A stretch of DNA of 64,000 bases from Diogma glabrata (GCA_963693315.1 OY856186.1:454953217-455017216); one strand, 5' to 3'; positions 9,641 to 23,740 are shown, counted from the stretch's first letter. The notes: generated from the letters alone by a model not told the origin. Program-made: numbers and translations.

Positions 9641-11606
9641 ATTTTGTATTATTGGTGTGTCGAAACAGGTATAATAGACGAGATAGCAACAGCCAAAAAC
9701 CTGATGCCAATGCTGAGTTGCACTAACCTACAGTAGTAACCGCCAAAATATTGATACGGCGGATGATGATATTGTGGCCTCATCGTTGAAGGACGTCATA
9801 TTCCGGCCTTTTTTTATAATTTGGATCTTGCATCATATTATTAATTTATTCACATCAACATCCAACTTCAAAATAGTACTGCCATTTAAATTTGGTAAAT
9901 TTCAGAATCACAAATAAAAATAAACCATTTTTTTTTATGTTATCATAACACAAGTTATCAAATTCCACGACGTTCAATAGAAAATAAAATACAGCATACG
10001 TTCATTTAGCATAATAACTGTAATCATATTTTGTTACAATTCGATTGTCTATTTAAACAAATACACAACTAATAAATAAGATACATCTTTCTTTTACATA
10101 ATATAGTAGTTCGAATTTATAATATTTATCGTACCTTCTTAAATCTTCGGCAGTCGAAATAATTTAAGTTTTACAAAAAAATAGGACTCATTCAACTGAG
10201 TTAAAAACTTTTAATTAGTACAAACAATTGTTCTACTTAAATTTTAAGAGAAATACGTGGATACAAAATATATTCCACAAAAAAAATATATATTTTAATA
10301 GTTAGTCACAATAATTCCATTTAATTATCACTAAAACATTTATGTCAAAAATAATTAACATTAGGATGATAGCGCGCGTACAGTTTTCGTTACGTCACAA
10401 AACATATCAATTTGTTTTAACTTGCACATATAAATTTTTGACTAAATTGGACTAACTCAGTGATACTAAATACAAACAAATTCAACTAATGGAAATATTG
10501 GCACTCACCAAATTTAATATTGATTATAATACTTTGTACTACGTAGATTTAATGCAATTTTTTTGCTTGTTGATTTTACGGCACATTATTATAGTGGGCA
10601 CAACACAAACATATAAAGATTTTTTTTTGCGTTAACAATTTTACAAATTCATTAATTTTTTTTTTCTTTGTATGATTCAGAACGGCACACAACATATAAA
10701 ATTTTTTTTTTGTTTTAAATTTAAACTCACAAATAACTTGCACTATGATTTTTGAAAGTCAACCGGACGGAATGACTATGTGACCATAACCATCACCACG
10801 CAAATGTAATAAACTAAGAGATTTTAATAATTGACAGAGCCGTATTATATAGCCAAAAATTTTTGTCTCGAAAAAACTCGAATACGGTGTTTTGGAAATT
10901 AATTTCCATCAAGTTTTCAATTGTTGGGAATTTTTCAAAATTACACAAAACCGTTCGTTATTTGATACTATTGCACAACGACAAGGTTGTAACACAAAAT
11001 ATTTCCGACACATCAACAACATTCACCATTGAATTCAAAATGAATCAAATGCAAAACTATAATCCAGAATCACATTATAGTGAAACGGAAAAATCATTTT
11101 GAAAGAAAATAAGACAATAGAATGTTTAACAAAAACGAGATATTAAATCGTTGAATGTTGATGACTGGAAAAATACGCACAGCCGACTTAGGGTTCAAAA
11201 AAAGTTAGTTGTTTAATTACGGTTGATGTTTAGAGAATTCAAACTTTAATAGTATATTGAATGTAACCATAGCGCACGTCATTTTTAGGGTGTTGTAAAA
11301 TAAAAAGATGGATGATCTTTAAAGATAATTATTAATTAATTAAAACCAACCAATCTTATATTAGATTAATTAACATATCAAACCAGCGTAATCAGTGCAA
11401 AAATCTTTTGGTTTTCTCACATATGGTCGGTCCAACTATTGAAAATTTAAATGGGGTCTAGGAAAAATAAGGAACTACGGGTTACGGGGACTATAAAAAT
11501 ACGGCTATTGAAGGTGAATGGATGGGAAACTATTACGCGCGGTACAGGTGAATAAAAAAAAATGAAAACCAATAAATCTGAGACTATAATATACTGGGTT
11601 CAGACA

Positions 11607-13588
11607 TTAGCCCAGACTATCCATTACAATAATGCCATCCATTACTACGGTCGATTCGATACCAATAAAATGGCTAAGTTGTCAGTGTAAATCATCCCAT
11701 ATTACCTTAGCTGATATAAGCTCAAAGACATGCAGAATAGATTAATTACTAGGCGCTGACAAATTTTTTGAAGTTCTAAAGTCAGAACAGCTAAAAGATG
11801 CCAACAACCGAAAGTATGCCCAAAATACGCAGTTTGGATGGGTACTGACAGGTACTCTTCCATCTGATCCGAAATTTGGTCAGTGTCATACCATTGTTGT
11901 TGGAAGGGGCAATTTAGACGCCAGTTTCCGCAAATTTTGGAAGTCCGAAGAGATTTTTCATCCTGTCCCTTTATTACCCGAACATCAAGTTTGTGAAGAG
12001 CTGCGTAAAACAACAACTACCAAGCTACCAGATGACCATTATATTGTAAGGTTACCCATTAAAAAGGAGAGAAAAGCATTAAATGAATCATTACATGTCG
12101 CAGTCCAAAGACTCAATAGTATGAAGAAACGGTTCAAGAGAAACAAGGAATTGCAAATTCAATATATAGAATTTATTAAAGAATGCGAACGGTTGAATCA
12201 TATGATTGAAGTAAAGCCATCAAAATATCAGAAATAACAAAATTTCATTTATCGCCGATGCTGATAAAATGTACCGGCAGATCTGGATCCATCCAATGGA
12301 TCGTCATTATCAAAGAATTGTGTGGCGAAGACATCCCGAAAAAGACATTAAACATTACGAGCTAAAAACCTTAACATACGGAATGACATCAGCCCCTTAT
12401 TTAGCCAACAGAGTTATCAAGCATATTGCCGAAGTTAATAGAGCTCGATTTCCGTATATGGACGATCTACTAACCGGTACAAATTCCGTAACAGAAGCAT
12501 CAACACTAGCAAATCAAATTGCAATCATGATGGCAGTAGGAGGATTTAATTTAAGAAAATGGGTTTCCCACTCTACTGAGTTTATGAAAATAATGAGCTA
12601 TAGAGATGTAGCTAAATCTGCTTCCAAAATCTTCGACAACAATCCAGATGAAGTTATGGTGTTAGGACTTCAATGGCAGCCATTAGCAGATCAATTTACT
12701 TACAATGTCACGCTCCAGGATATAGTGCCAACATCGAAGCGATGTATATTATCGGAAGCGAGTCACATCTTCGACCCACTAGGATTGGCAGTGCCTTTTA
12801 TCATTAAAATCAAAACATTTTCCCAAACACTTTGGCTGGTAGACGGAGGATGGGATGATGAATTGACAGAGAAACTTAAAACCCCAATGGGTGAAAATTC
12901 GAGAGGAAATCATGGAAATTGAAGGGTTAGTAATACCAAGATGGTTGTATGTTACTACTGTTGAGTATCAATTACATGGATTTTGTAATTCAAGCGAGTT
13001 AGCTTATGCTGCTACTGTATATCTCAGAACATACTATAACGGTAGTATTGTTACTGATTTGATCACTGCTAAAACAAAGGTTGCACCGCTGAAAAATATA
13101 TCATTACCACGCCTAGAGTTAAACGGTGCAGTCCTGCTCGTTTGTTTACTTAAGCACATACAATCATTACTGAATCGTTCTGAAATTCAAATGTTTGGAT
13201 GGACGGATTCCACCATTTTACTTGACTGGCTTGCTGAAGCACCATGTAAATGGAAAACATATGTTGCCAATAAGACTAGTGAAATTTTGGACCTACTCCC
13301 CAGAACCAAGTGGCACCATATTTCGTCCAAATTGAATCCAGCAGATTGCGATACAAGAGGTTTAACCCCAAAAGAACTCAAAAATCAATCGTTGTGATGG
13401 CACGGTCCAGAATTTTTGAAGCTAGAACCAGAAAATTGGCCAGTTATAACAAAAACCAAACCGATAAGCAATATAGATCAAAGAGAAAATTTACAAGTGA
13501 TGGTAACGCACTGCGGAAAGGATACGAACATAATCGAACAATTAGTAAACAATTATTCCAGCTACGATAAGACCATACTAATACATCA
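11607..13588 (+). pseudogene. BEL/Pao Pol relic (protease end, RT, RNase H-like region)
   Basis: Plus-strand BEL/Pao similarity is continuous but damaged. A protease C-terminal segment with PSITT and LLGADKFF blocks spans 11611-11790. A frame to the stop at 12235 carries RT N-terminal blocks such as FGWVLTGTLP. 12269-12922 carries the RT core with YMDDLL and the IFDPLGL block diagnostic of Pao-type Pol. 12891-13397 has the downstream RNase H-like region (SLPRLELNGA, GWTDSTILLDWL, LNPADCDTRGL), then WHGPEFL after a stop. Stops occur at 11608, within 11741-11746, 12235 and 13395, and a frameshift near 12890. The frame runs straight into the TGTAATGA end of LTR B. Confidence 0.9.
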
Positions 13589-13592
13589 AGAT

Positions 13593-16500
13593 TGTAATGA
13601 CGCGCTGTTTCATTGGCGAACCAATGAAGCGGCATAGCAGGTCGCGTACCTAGCGAGGTTATTTTTTTGCCCCTGACTAGCGGCAGCCCTAGGATCGAGT
13701 AAGAAATCCTGCTACTTCAACACAAATAACGTAATGTACGCGAAATACATGATAAATACGGAAATGAAAAAAAAGTAAGTGAAATAATGAGACTCTGGCG
13801 ACCCCCATAGACGAATGAACCACGATCACCACATCCAACCCCATAGTTTAATACACATTCACCCGCTCTCGCCCCTCATACACTCACACACCCCCACACT
13901 CACACACACATGCACCCAAACCCCCCATGCCTACATCCGTGCCCTTCCAGCTAATCATAATTAAGTTCCAAAATGGCTGATATGCCGATTAACCAAAAAT
14001 CACATTAGAATTTAACACAATAAAATATTTAATTAGTTATTTCATATTTTATCAACCGATTTTGTAACCCAGTGATTGTATTAATATTAAAGGAATCAAT
14101 ATAAGTGGTATGTTGGCAAGCGTTTACGAACATATTTAATATAATATTTTCACAAACAGACCAATCTTCATTTCCGTTTTCATCGGTTTCCACATAAGTT
14201 AAATCACAACACATTGTTACACCTCCTGATAATAACCATCGCGATAGGTATCAGTATAACGCGAATTTCGCACATGGTTCAAGTATATCGCATTTCAAAA
14301 TAAAAATTTTTCTTTTCTGTTTCTACTGCATAACCATATACAAATTTTTTTTCTAAATTGCACTACTACGGCACAAACAGATAAAAATTTTATAAAATTG
14401 CATTAATAAATTGATCTAGAAACGACACCGACACGGACAATTAAAATAATTTTTCTAATCCAAACAAAAAAAAAAATAAATTAAAACCATCACACATGAC
14501 AATACACTAAGTTTAATCCATAAAATGTTCGACGCGCATTCATTCATAGGTCCATGCCCATTCAGCTAAAATTACTAATAAGGACCACCCCAAAGGCTAT
14601 ACTGAAGATGTGTCCTAAAGTTAAAATTAGACCTTGACGCGAATAAAACAATTCAATGTAATTCAATGAATAAAACAATTCGATAAATCGGAATTACAGC
14701 CAACTTTCAATGTCATTGATTTTTTTCCAATACTTTATTTCGCTGTCATTTACCGGTACAAATTTGGATAGATGGTAGGTGTGATTGGTAGCATTGTATT
14801 AGCGAGGTAATTATAATGAAAACGACCCCATGATGCGGTGGTATCAACCTCTAGTGGATCCTAGTTACTAGGTACGTCGACGAATGATCCAAAGCACAAT
14901 TGGAATTCAATATCCATGACCAATCAGGTGTGATCAGTTAGATTTATACATATCATCAATAATAGCGTCGGTGATATTCCATCCGTTGAAGACTCTTCCA
15001 TATTTAATATGAAATGCAAGCAATCCTTTGACATATGATAATTGGAACTGACACGGTCAGTCATATTATTCTTACCGTTCGCTAATGGTAAGAAAGTTTA
15101 TTATTTACACATCAATTATTATACGAAGAGAGATGAAGGAAACAATATAATATTCCATCCGAATTTTACTGAACCGTCTTAAATTCATACCGACTGCCCA
15201 GTTCAATGCTGGTGATATATTTTAAGGTTGAAATATTATTTGAAATCGGTTTAAAAGTTTTTGTGAAGATTGACTCATCGGTGATATATCATCTAGCCCA
15301 GTAATATAAGATAAATAATATATCATTAACTACGGTAAAACCATGCAATAATAATAACCATAAAAACACAAGAAATATGATAAAACTTCATTTAAGAACA
15401 CTCACAGGCAAAATAAGTTAACATATAGATAATAAATTATGACGAATACTAGACGCACCGAAAAGGGCCTTATCATTTCGGCTGCATACAGAATTAAATA
15501 CCAGTTATATACACAACCGCCCTCCATGCCTGCGCTCAAAAAACAAACTCACTTACACCTTCAAACATCCATACCTAACTATAAATGCAATGCATTACTC
15601 ACCCCAAGGTTAATTCCAGTTCCATTAATAGATCATCATCATCACGTTCCTCATTATGTAAGTTCAGCAATCAGGCAGGCACCAATGTTGGATAATTGTT
15701 ATAATAAAAGTTGTCGGAAGATGGTGGCAATGGTGGATATTCCGGAAATCGTTCCAAATTTGTGGCACTTCGGATAACCACAATGTTAAAAAAGTGCTAT
15801 GCTTAACGCTAGTTGGTGATAGTAGTATTCTTTTCTTATGTATTCTCAGAAATGTGTCGAAAAAATTTCGCAGTCGAATGGCGACAACGTATGACCACAA
15901 ACAAAAAAAAATGGTTGTCCCGGAAATGCATCAAAATGGTCGGCCCGCCGGATGTAACTGTAGCATGCGTACAGGGAATCAGGTTAGACGGCACCCCAAA
16001 ATTAATTTATTATCTGAATATAATCAGTGAATCCTTTCGCTATTAAAATTTCTGTACATCACTTAATTATCACAAAATTATCATAGCCGTGTTACACGAA
16101 AGCAATCATGACCTTAGACTGTCCCGGTGTTTGATTTTTTATCCCTCCCATGGAAACATTTGTAATGGATATACTAATTTAAATTTTTATTTTAACCATT
16201 GGTAGGTATATAGTTCATCTAGCACAATTACAATCAATAACTAAAAAGCTAGCAATAACTCGGCAAAAACGTTCCCGTTTTGTATAACTTTGGTTGTATT
16301 AAGAAGAAACTCAATCATTAAATTTTTAACATTTGGTTAGCATTACACTAGTCAAGGTGCATCTACGTTAATATTATCTCTACAATTCAATCTTTTTTTA
16401 CTAGCTTTAGACTAAGTTATTTAAATTATTTTTTGTTTTAACATTTAAACTATTTTTCTTTTAAATTACATTAAGATTAGTTTTAAATTGAATTAATTAA

Positions 16501-17360
16501 AAATCACGACAACAAAAAATCCACAAAAACATTTACCTCACGTAGCTGTCAAACCGAACAAAACAGCTGTCTTGTGATTTGCACAAAAAAGTCGACTGAG
16601 TCCCAATAGACTACAAAATATGTAAGAGAGGGAGGCCGCCTGTCAATTACTATTTATATACAATTAATATCGAAAATGATAATGCAGTTTCTATGGGGAA
16701 ATTTAAATTTTCGCTATTTCGTTAATATTATTTTACCCATTAAGAAATTCGGATGCTAGCTTGTAATAGAAATTTGGAAAATTTTTCAAAGAAAGAAATT
16801 ATTTACAAAACATTTGAACGAATTATATATGTAAATAACACGAGTATGGATTAATGAGAACAACTAACCGTTTTTATACAATTTTACAGCGATTAAGGAT
16901 TACCAATCAAACATAGGAAACTACGGGACGAATATTATTAATTAATAGATGATTAATTGTAGAAAATATATATTGATTAACGGAACTACGGGTTTATTAT
17001 ATCAATTCTATAACAGTGATTAACGATCACAAATTGAGCAAATAGTGTTTTAATGAAAAAGACCACACAACCGATTTAGAATAACAAATTTTATAGTGGT
17101 TAATGATTATATATTGGGCAAAGGAAACAGCATTGGAATAATATTGCACAACTATTTTTGTGATACCAAACTTAAGTGGCGAAAGCTATAATAAATGCCG
17201 ACGATGAATTAAGCATAAGACCAAGTATACAGGACAGAATGAAAAACGATTATCTACAATTTTATGCGAATGCAATTTTGATACGTATGAGGAAACAGTG
17301 TATGTCTAAACCAGGGATTTTGTACAACTGCGTCATCGATTACCAGGCTACGACATAACA
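13593..17360 (-). repeat. Very long solo LTR, copy B (3768 bp)
   Basis: Starts TGTAATGA and ends ATAACA on the plus strand. It is flanked by the direct repeat AGAT (13589-13592 and 17361-17364). BEL/Pao coding sequence resumes in register right after the second AGAT, so the insertion limits are firm. The left ~400 bp match copies A and C. The body has a CA-rich tract (13850-13930), a duplicated GCCC-TTCAGCTAA block (near 13950 and 14555), and minus-strand open segments such as 14029-14214 (61 aa, Cys-Cys-Asp start, no recognised family). No second LTR or internal domain is present, so I read it as a solo LTR. Confidence 0.8.
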
Positions 17361-17364
17361 AGAT

Positions 17365-17592
17365 TTCTGCGATGAACTTCAAGCCATTAACCGAACCGGT
17401 ACTGTACCGAAACCTTGTGCTATCAAATCGTTAAGTCCTTATCGAGATAGTAATGGCCTATTACGAGGTAGAGATCGCATTAAGAAGGCCAAAGCACCAT
17501 ATGATACACTCCATCCCGTCATATTATCAGCGAAATCAGAATTAGCCAAGAAGATAGTGTTGAAGTATCATATCGCCAATTTCCATTGCGGT
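17365..17592 (+). pseudogene. BEL/Pao integrase N-terminal fragment
   Basis: This continues the 11607-13588 relic after LTR B. It carries blocks typical of the region before and within the BEL integrase zinc-binding domain: LSPYRDSNGLLRGRDRIKKA, LHPVILS and a terminal HIANFHCG, where the histidines of the HHCC domain are expected. It stops abruptly at about 17592, and no integrase core follows. Confidence 0.8.
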
Positions 17593-20500
17593 ATATTTCC
17601 TTGTTTTGACACACTTAACCATTTTTTTGACACACGTCCGGTACAGTTATCGAACCCATCGTACTTTCGGCTCTTACCATTGAATGTACCTATTTTTAGG
17701 AAACAAAATTTTTAAAATCCCTTCAGCCGTTTTCTAGATTTCGTCGGCTGTGACGGCCGGCAGACAGTCATACATTTTTTTTTGATGTTTTAGAATCAGT
17801 CTGTCCTAAAACGTCGAGAAATGCCAAAAAAGTAGGGGTGAGAATTTCAATTTTGGCTCATGAATGTAATACTTAGGTCTTTCAGACCGAAATAAAATAT
17901 ATGTTAAAAAATTCGGTTAAAAGATTCGTTTCGAATGAAGCTGAAAAATTTTTTAGAATTTTTGTTTTTTTTTCCAATCTAACGCCAGACCTAAGTAAAA
18001 ACTTGAAAATAATTCACGAGTGAAAAATTGGTTAATTTTAAACGACAAATATAGCAAATATATATCTAATACTCATAAAACATTTTTTGATGAGCTGTGA
18101 CTACGGAGAGGTAAAAACTCCATTTTTAATTCGGTCATATTGCTGAGAGAGAGTAACAGTCCATCGATAGTGTCATCTCTATTTACCTAATTTGCGTTTC
18201 GCATTTCATTTAAATATTTGTCCTTATTAAAATCGAATAAATAATGATATTTTGTTTTAATAGCATTAAATCAAATGAAAAACAAAGTATTTAAAAGGAA
18301 AAAAGAAAACAGTTTTCCTCTAATTTTTTTTATCATAATTGTTTGTAATTAGTATAAATTAGTATCATAAATTTATAAATTTTGTTGTTGTTAAATTGTG
18401 ATACAAGTATTAATTAATTTGTTAGTTTTCTTGTTTTATTTCTTACAGTAAGAAAATTGTTACAACGAAAGTGTTTTTTTAATCCTGTGTTCTTTATTGC
18501 TATACTTAAGTTTATTGCTTTTAAAAGTTTAAGAAAGAAAACGATTTTTTGTGTTGAATATAAAAAGAAGATAAATGTTTACATATCCGCCAAGGCCAAT
18601 ACAAGTTTAATCCTTTGCTACAAAACGATAATAAATAACACCATCACCTATTGTCATCAATTGAAAGAAATATTATATCTAATAATTCATTTATCCAATT
18701 ATATTTTCATTTTCTATCCGGAAAATTTCAATTCAAATTCCATAAAATACCATAACTTTTTTTTCTTTCTTCGAACATAATAAAAGAAAATGAGAAAACC
18801 CTTTATTGCAACCACTCAAATGTTCACAGAATCACAATGTAGAAGAAAATTAAATAAATAAAATCGAACAATAAAAAAAATTAAAATCTTTTCTTACCCT
18901 TGTTATGTGTTGTGTCATCCTTACATTCTATTATTATTATTATTTTTTTTTTTTCTGTTTTGTGTTTGTTGGGTTTTCAGTATTATATTGCTGCAATTTT
19001 GTTCTGTTGAATATCCCAAACAACTTTAAAAAAAAAAATAGAAGATCCCCACAACAAATATTCAATTGAAAGTAACATTTACCCAATTTCACATGATTAT
19101 TTGTATATTTTTTTTGTGTTGTCGAAGTGAATCAATGATGTGGTCAAATGAATGAATTGGAATTGATATTTGTACCAATAGATTTTGGTTTGGGAAATTG
19201 TTGAGTGGAATAAATCTGAATTTTACTCTTACAATCATTTCTTTAGTTGAAAGAAAATATATATCATTAAAATTTAAATTTAAAATTAGTTTGTAAATAT
19301 TCCTCGTATTTTTGAAAAAATGTAGAGGCATCTAAATGTGTATCAAACATCAAAAAATAAAAATTGAAAATTAATTAATACTTGTGTACGAATCTACAGA
19401 GCGATCTTTCACAATATGAAATAATTAACACATAAAAGAAGGTTAAGTAAATCCTAAATTGCATTAAAAATCGTGATGGTAAAGGTAAATTTATACACCC
19501 TCGCTGTTATGGAAAGCACTGTTATGGAAGTCCACTGGAATCTTTTTAATCCGCTCAGATATATACCCCTCCGCTGTATACCCCAAATCTTAAAATAAAT
19601 TGTAGCTCAAATTAATTTGTGGTTTTTCTAAATCATTTTTTCAATTTAGTATGTTTTCGGGAATTAAATTTTATAATTTTTTTGTTTGTTTGTTTTCCTT
19701 TCTTTGTCTCTGAGAAACAGTTATTTTTTCCACAGATGTGTGTGTGTAACTTTTTCATTTGATTCAAAACTGTACAACTATTATTTATTTGTCCCTGCGA
19801 CTGTATAAAAAGAAATGAAAAAAAAAACTGATATTTTGGTTTTTATTATGACTTAACATGTAATTTTTGATAGTTTATAAATGAAAAATAAATTTGTCTA
19901 TAATGAAAAAAGTTTGAGAACAAATTTTCATAATATACTTTGAGAATATTTACATAACTAGCTTAAATATTTGGTGCCGTTGGAAAATGTTGCCTCTCCT
20001 TTATAAAATATTTGAGTTAAATAATCACTAGAAATAACAAAGTAAATCAATGAAGAAAACATTATAATTTTTTGTCATTTTTTTATTAATTTTTCTCTTC
20101 ATACAATTTTAAAGTATGCTCTACAATTATACATACTCTAAGGCCAAAAGAAAAATTATTGCAGTTTGATTCTCTGTTGAAAACAGTTTAATGAGCTCTT
20201 ACTATTATTCGTTTTGTCATTAGACTGTTTTACTCCTGATCAACATTGCTCCTAAGTCCTAGCTCAATAGTGGAGTTCTGCCGATATCACATAAAATATT
20301 AATCTGTGTCTATTCTACAACAATTTTTAATTTATTTTCATTTTTTAAGTTTGACTATTTAACGAAAATGTGTGCTTTGAATCAAGTCTTAACACATGAA
20401 GCTACCTAATCGCCATATATAGTTCTTGCATAAACATTTACTGTCCCTGATTATCAGAGTTGAGTTATTGTGAAATATAGACGTGTAAATTTTATATGTA

Positions 20501-21300
20501 ATTCTTAATTATTTTTAATTTAATTGAATCGCAAATTTTGAAAAGGGCCCTTCTCAGATATTTGAAATTTTACAGAAGATCCAAAAAACCGAATATATTT
20601 TGAACGGTTTGAATTAAGAAAGCATGTTTTTTTTCTTCAACTGCTAATAGTTGTGTTGCATCAGTACATATTAAAATGGTTTACTTGAATGAACGTATGA
20701 CGGGGAAAACGGCTGTTACAGTTTTATGAGATGGGTCCTTTTCGAATTTCATCCAATGACTAAAACCATTTTAGTAATAAAGCGGCATTATGAAAGAATT
20801 CGTATTATTAAAAAAACATTTGTTTTATTTTATTATAGGTTTCTTTTTAGTTTTAAATTTAATTTAACAGCTGCTCCACCCTTTACAATGCCTCCACTGA
20901 TAATAATATCGTTTACAATTGATTATCGGTTCTTACAGTGTCAATAATAAAGATTTGTATTATTCTGATCTTTGGCAAAACTATGAATATCAATCAAACT
21001 AAAAGTATTGAATAATAAGTAAATTACTATTTTAGAATATGGTTTTGCTTAACAGATTGTTAAAACCCCATTTCAACGTCATCCTCTTTTTTCAACTATA
21101 AAATCCAGATATGAGAACTTCTCGCTCATAAAACATCGGTCTACATGTGGACATAGAGAAAAGCGAAAAAGTCGACTTTGAAAAAATTCAAGTTCATCCC
21201 TTTTCGAAATTTGCGATTAAATTAAGTTACAACGGTAAAAAATGAAAATTTATCAGATTTTAAGCATAGTAAGTAGTTATAACATTTGATAAAATATATA
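17593..21300. other. AT-rich region, no gene recognised
   Basis: Both strands hold only short, compositionally biased frames (for example 18457-18780 plus, 107 codons, rich in Ile/Asn/Lys/Phe). A TTCAGCCG...CGGCTGTGACGGCCGGCAGACAG block at about 17725-17768 looks like a decayed transposon end, but I cannot assign it. Confidence 0.6.
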
Positions 21301-21309
21301 ATTTGCAAT

Positions 21310-22080
21310 GTCACTTGTTGATTGTGCACATTGCATGAAAACGATTAGGGGAGAAATGGGTATTTCATGTCAAACCTCAAAATAACCTGTAGCGGTTTAG
21401 ATGATTACAGCATAAATTTTTTAGAGAACAAGTTCGTGCGATTTTTGTGTGATGGTAGCCTACACTCAATTCATGATATCGATGAAGTTCTGAAAGAAAT
21501 GATGAGGATATCTGAAGGAAAATCAACAAAGCTGGAGCAAAATAAAGGAGAATTCAGAAAAGTATTAAAAGAAAGCCAAACGGAAATAAGACACTTGTTG
21601 GAATCGGCCATGATATACGCAAAACAAACCCAAGTAAATGATGTAGAGGAGATTAAAAGGTTAGGAAAATTTCCGGAATGACTGCAAAAGCAAAACGAGA
21701 AAATGGTTTCAAACCTAAGTAATATGATTTTGGATAGAAATAAAACTTCTTATACGGATATTGTGAAGAAACTACCAACTATTTTGATAAAACCTATAAG
21801 AAGAGTCAAAGTGCAGAAATCACTAAAGTGGATTTGAAAAACGCATTAAATCCAGAATAAGTTGATCAGTTGCTGAATGTAATACTCAAGTAGTTAATTG
21901 TGCAAACTGTAAGAAGGCAAATATAGAGTTGAATTTGAATTTGAACTGTAATCATAATGCGTTTGAGTATAATTGTGAAGTTTATAAAAGAAAATGATTG
22001 GTGGAGCGAAAAAAGATGGAGGAGCAATTACAAACTAGTGATGAAGAATGCGTTAGGGGGGTGGTAAGAAGAAGAATATA
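21310..22080 (+). pseudogene. LINE ORF1-like relic
   Basis: A frame around 21325-21380 reads CAHCMKTIRGEMGISC. It continues after a shift in the 21367-21681 frame (104 codons) with CSGL, FVRFLCDG and an amphipathic, coiled-coil-like stretch (DEVLKEMMRISEGKSTKLEQ). Cys-rich PHD-like finger plus coiled coil is the usual ORF1 organisation of CR1/Jockey-type LINEs. The copy is frameshifted and truncated. Assignment rests on pattern and on the endonuclease that follows. Confidence 0.55.
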
Positions 22081-22081
22081 A

Positions 22082-22715
22082 TAATGTACTATCTTAATAT
22101 ACAGGGTCTTTGAAATAATAAAGAGGAACTTGAGTCATTAGTAGCAGAAAATCCTGATGTGCAAATTTATTATCAACGGAAACGCATATCAAAGAAAATA
22201 TAGAGGATATTGAGTTGCAAATAAACGGATTTAATATTATAAATTGCTTATCTCATTCAAGGCATACAGGAGGAGTGCCAATTTATGTAAAAAGTAAAAT
22301 AAAGTCTAAATTAGTTAACACTTTTAGTTTAGCGGCATCTGGATTTTGTCTATATATATGCTTGGATAAATACAGAAAAATGGTCAATCTCAGTGGTGTA
22401 TAGATCTCCAAGTCATGTATGTAGTGAATTTTTTACAATTTTTTCAGATTGGGCTAAGGAGCTAGTTGAGGGACAAGATAGCGTTATTATAGCAGGCGAG
22501 TTTAATATAAAAATGATTCAAACGCAAGACTTATGCAGAATACAATTAATGATCTTAGATTAAAACAGATGGTGAATCAATATACAAGGGTGACAGAGAA
22601 TATTCATACAATGATTGATTATGTTCTTACTGGAATATGGTATCAAATAAGGTATCGGATCATGAATCATTAAAAATAAAAGTAGTAAAAAAAGAGATCC
22701 GTGAACCTAAAATGA
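22082..22715 (+). pseudogene. LINE ORF2 endonuclease-domain relic
   Basis: APE-type endonuclease blocks occur in order with frameshifts: NIQGL near 22096, an acidic ESLVAENPDV segment, GGVPIYVKS (22272-22300), YRSPSHV, a Trp-containing SDWAKELV segment, and IIAGEFNI (near 22490), where the catalytic Asp of the usual GDFN motif reads Glu. ARLMQNT and IDYVLT follow. Family: CR1/Jockey-like non-LTR retrotransposon. Confidence 0.8.
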
Positions 22716-22722
22716 CAACAAC

Positions 22723-23286
22723 AAAAATATCACGTTTTCATTGTATAAAGTTTATTAATGTAAATGGCTGGTGAATAAACAAATTTTAGCTTAAAATAAG
22801 TGTTCAAAATGATGGCCTTCGACTTTAATGCACTTATTAATCCGTTTTTCAAATGACTGTACACAACTGAAAACTGTGTCTGCTTGAATTTCAGTACAAG
22901 CATTTTTGACTCGCCCAATCATATTCTCACGTGTTGTTGGTTCTTGTTTGTAAACTTTCTCTTTAAAATAGCCCCACAAAAACAAATCTGGCGAAGTAAG
23001 ATCTGGTGATCTGGCAGGCAAATTTACATTTATCATAAATCGAACAAAATTTTTAGTCAAATCGTACGTACTTTTAGCCGTAGAATCCGTATCTGCAATA
23101 AAAAGTTGGCGTTCCTATTTTAGATTCAAAGCTACCCCCGCCCACCAACAAATAGGGGTGGACTATTTTTTTGCACTAATGTGTTGCCCCCACGGAATGA
23201 TTAAATTTTCAATACAAACATTTTTTCCGTAGAGTTCTTATTTTTCGAGATATTTGAAAGTTTCAGGTTAAAAAAATCACACGGTA
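22723..23286 (-). mobile_element. Mariner-like deletion derivative, copy 1
   Basis: The minus strand encodes the C-terminal part of a DDE transposase (22791-23060): ARSPDLTSPDLFLWGYFKEK and GGHFEHL-like ending VEGHHFEHLF, typical of Tc1/mariner-related insect elements. The right end (TACCG on the minus strand, next to a flanking TA) matches inversely the left end of copy 2 at 56724. The left terminal repeat is missing, and the match to copy 2 starts at about 22723. The transposase lacks its N-terminal DNA-binding and first catalytic regions, so it is non-autonomous. It lies inside the LINE. Confidence 0.82.
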
Positions 23287-23288
23287 TA

Positions 23289-23740
23289 CAAAAGAAGAAT
23301 TTGATACAAGTATGAAACATGCGGGACAGAAGTTGTATCTAGAAAGTGATGTGGGTTTTTTATCAACAAATTTTTCAAGACATTATTGTTCAAAGTGTAG
23401 AAAAAAAGATCCAGTATAAAACTTGCTACATTGAAAACAGCATATGTTGGTTTCATGTAGAATTGAAAGATCTTAAAAAGCAAAAATGTGAAGCTTATAA
23501 AAAAGCAATGTACTCCACTGATAGGACTAGTTGGGATTCATACAAAACCCAGCAAAAAAATTATAAAAATAAAATTAAAATGGCTAAGGACGATTACATT
23601 CGAAATAAAGTGATAAGTGCCGGCAACGAACAAAAGAATACATAGAGAACTTTAAAACCTTTTGTAATGGGCGATAAAAAAAGCAAAAATAAAGTTATAA
23701 ATTGTATGAAATTTGGATTAGATGAGGAAAATGATAAATC
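23289..23740 (+). pseudogene. LINE ORF2 linker between endonuclease and RT
   Basis: The 23346-23645 frame contains a Trp-aromatic ELKDLKKQKCEAYKKAM block and NYKNKIKMAKDDYIRNK, the Lys-rich linker typical of CR1/Jockey ORF2 before RT. It continues the LINE after mariner-like copy 1 and ends where Penelope-like sequence begins. Confidence 0.75.

Larger units (their letters stand above)
7281..11606 (-). repeat. Very long LTR, copy A (about 4.3 kb)
   Basis: The left end TGTAATGA is next to the tRNA-Lys primer-binding site. The first ~430 bp match copies B (13593) and C (25633). The body holds tandem arrays (about 7780-9640) and AT-rich DNA with the shared ACGGCACA-type motif (about 10580). The right limit is inferred: BEL/Pao sequence becomes readable from about 11607, and an ACA end occurs at 11604-11606. 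No long coding frame is convincing; a 79-codon frame at 10863-11102 has no recognised similarity. The length is exceptional next to typical insect LTRs of a few hundred bp. Confidence 0.65.

Noticed and set aside
18457..18780. 107-codon plus-strand frame
   Set aside because: Ile/Asn/Lys/Phe-driven composition typical of AT-rich DNA, no motif, no context.
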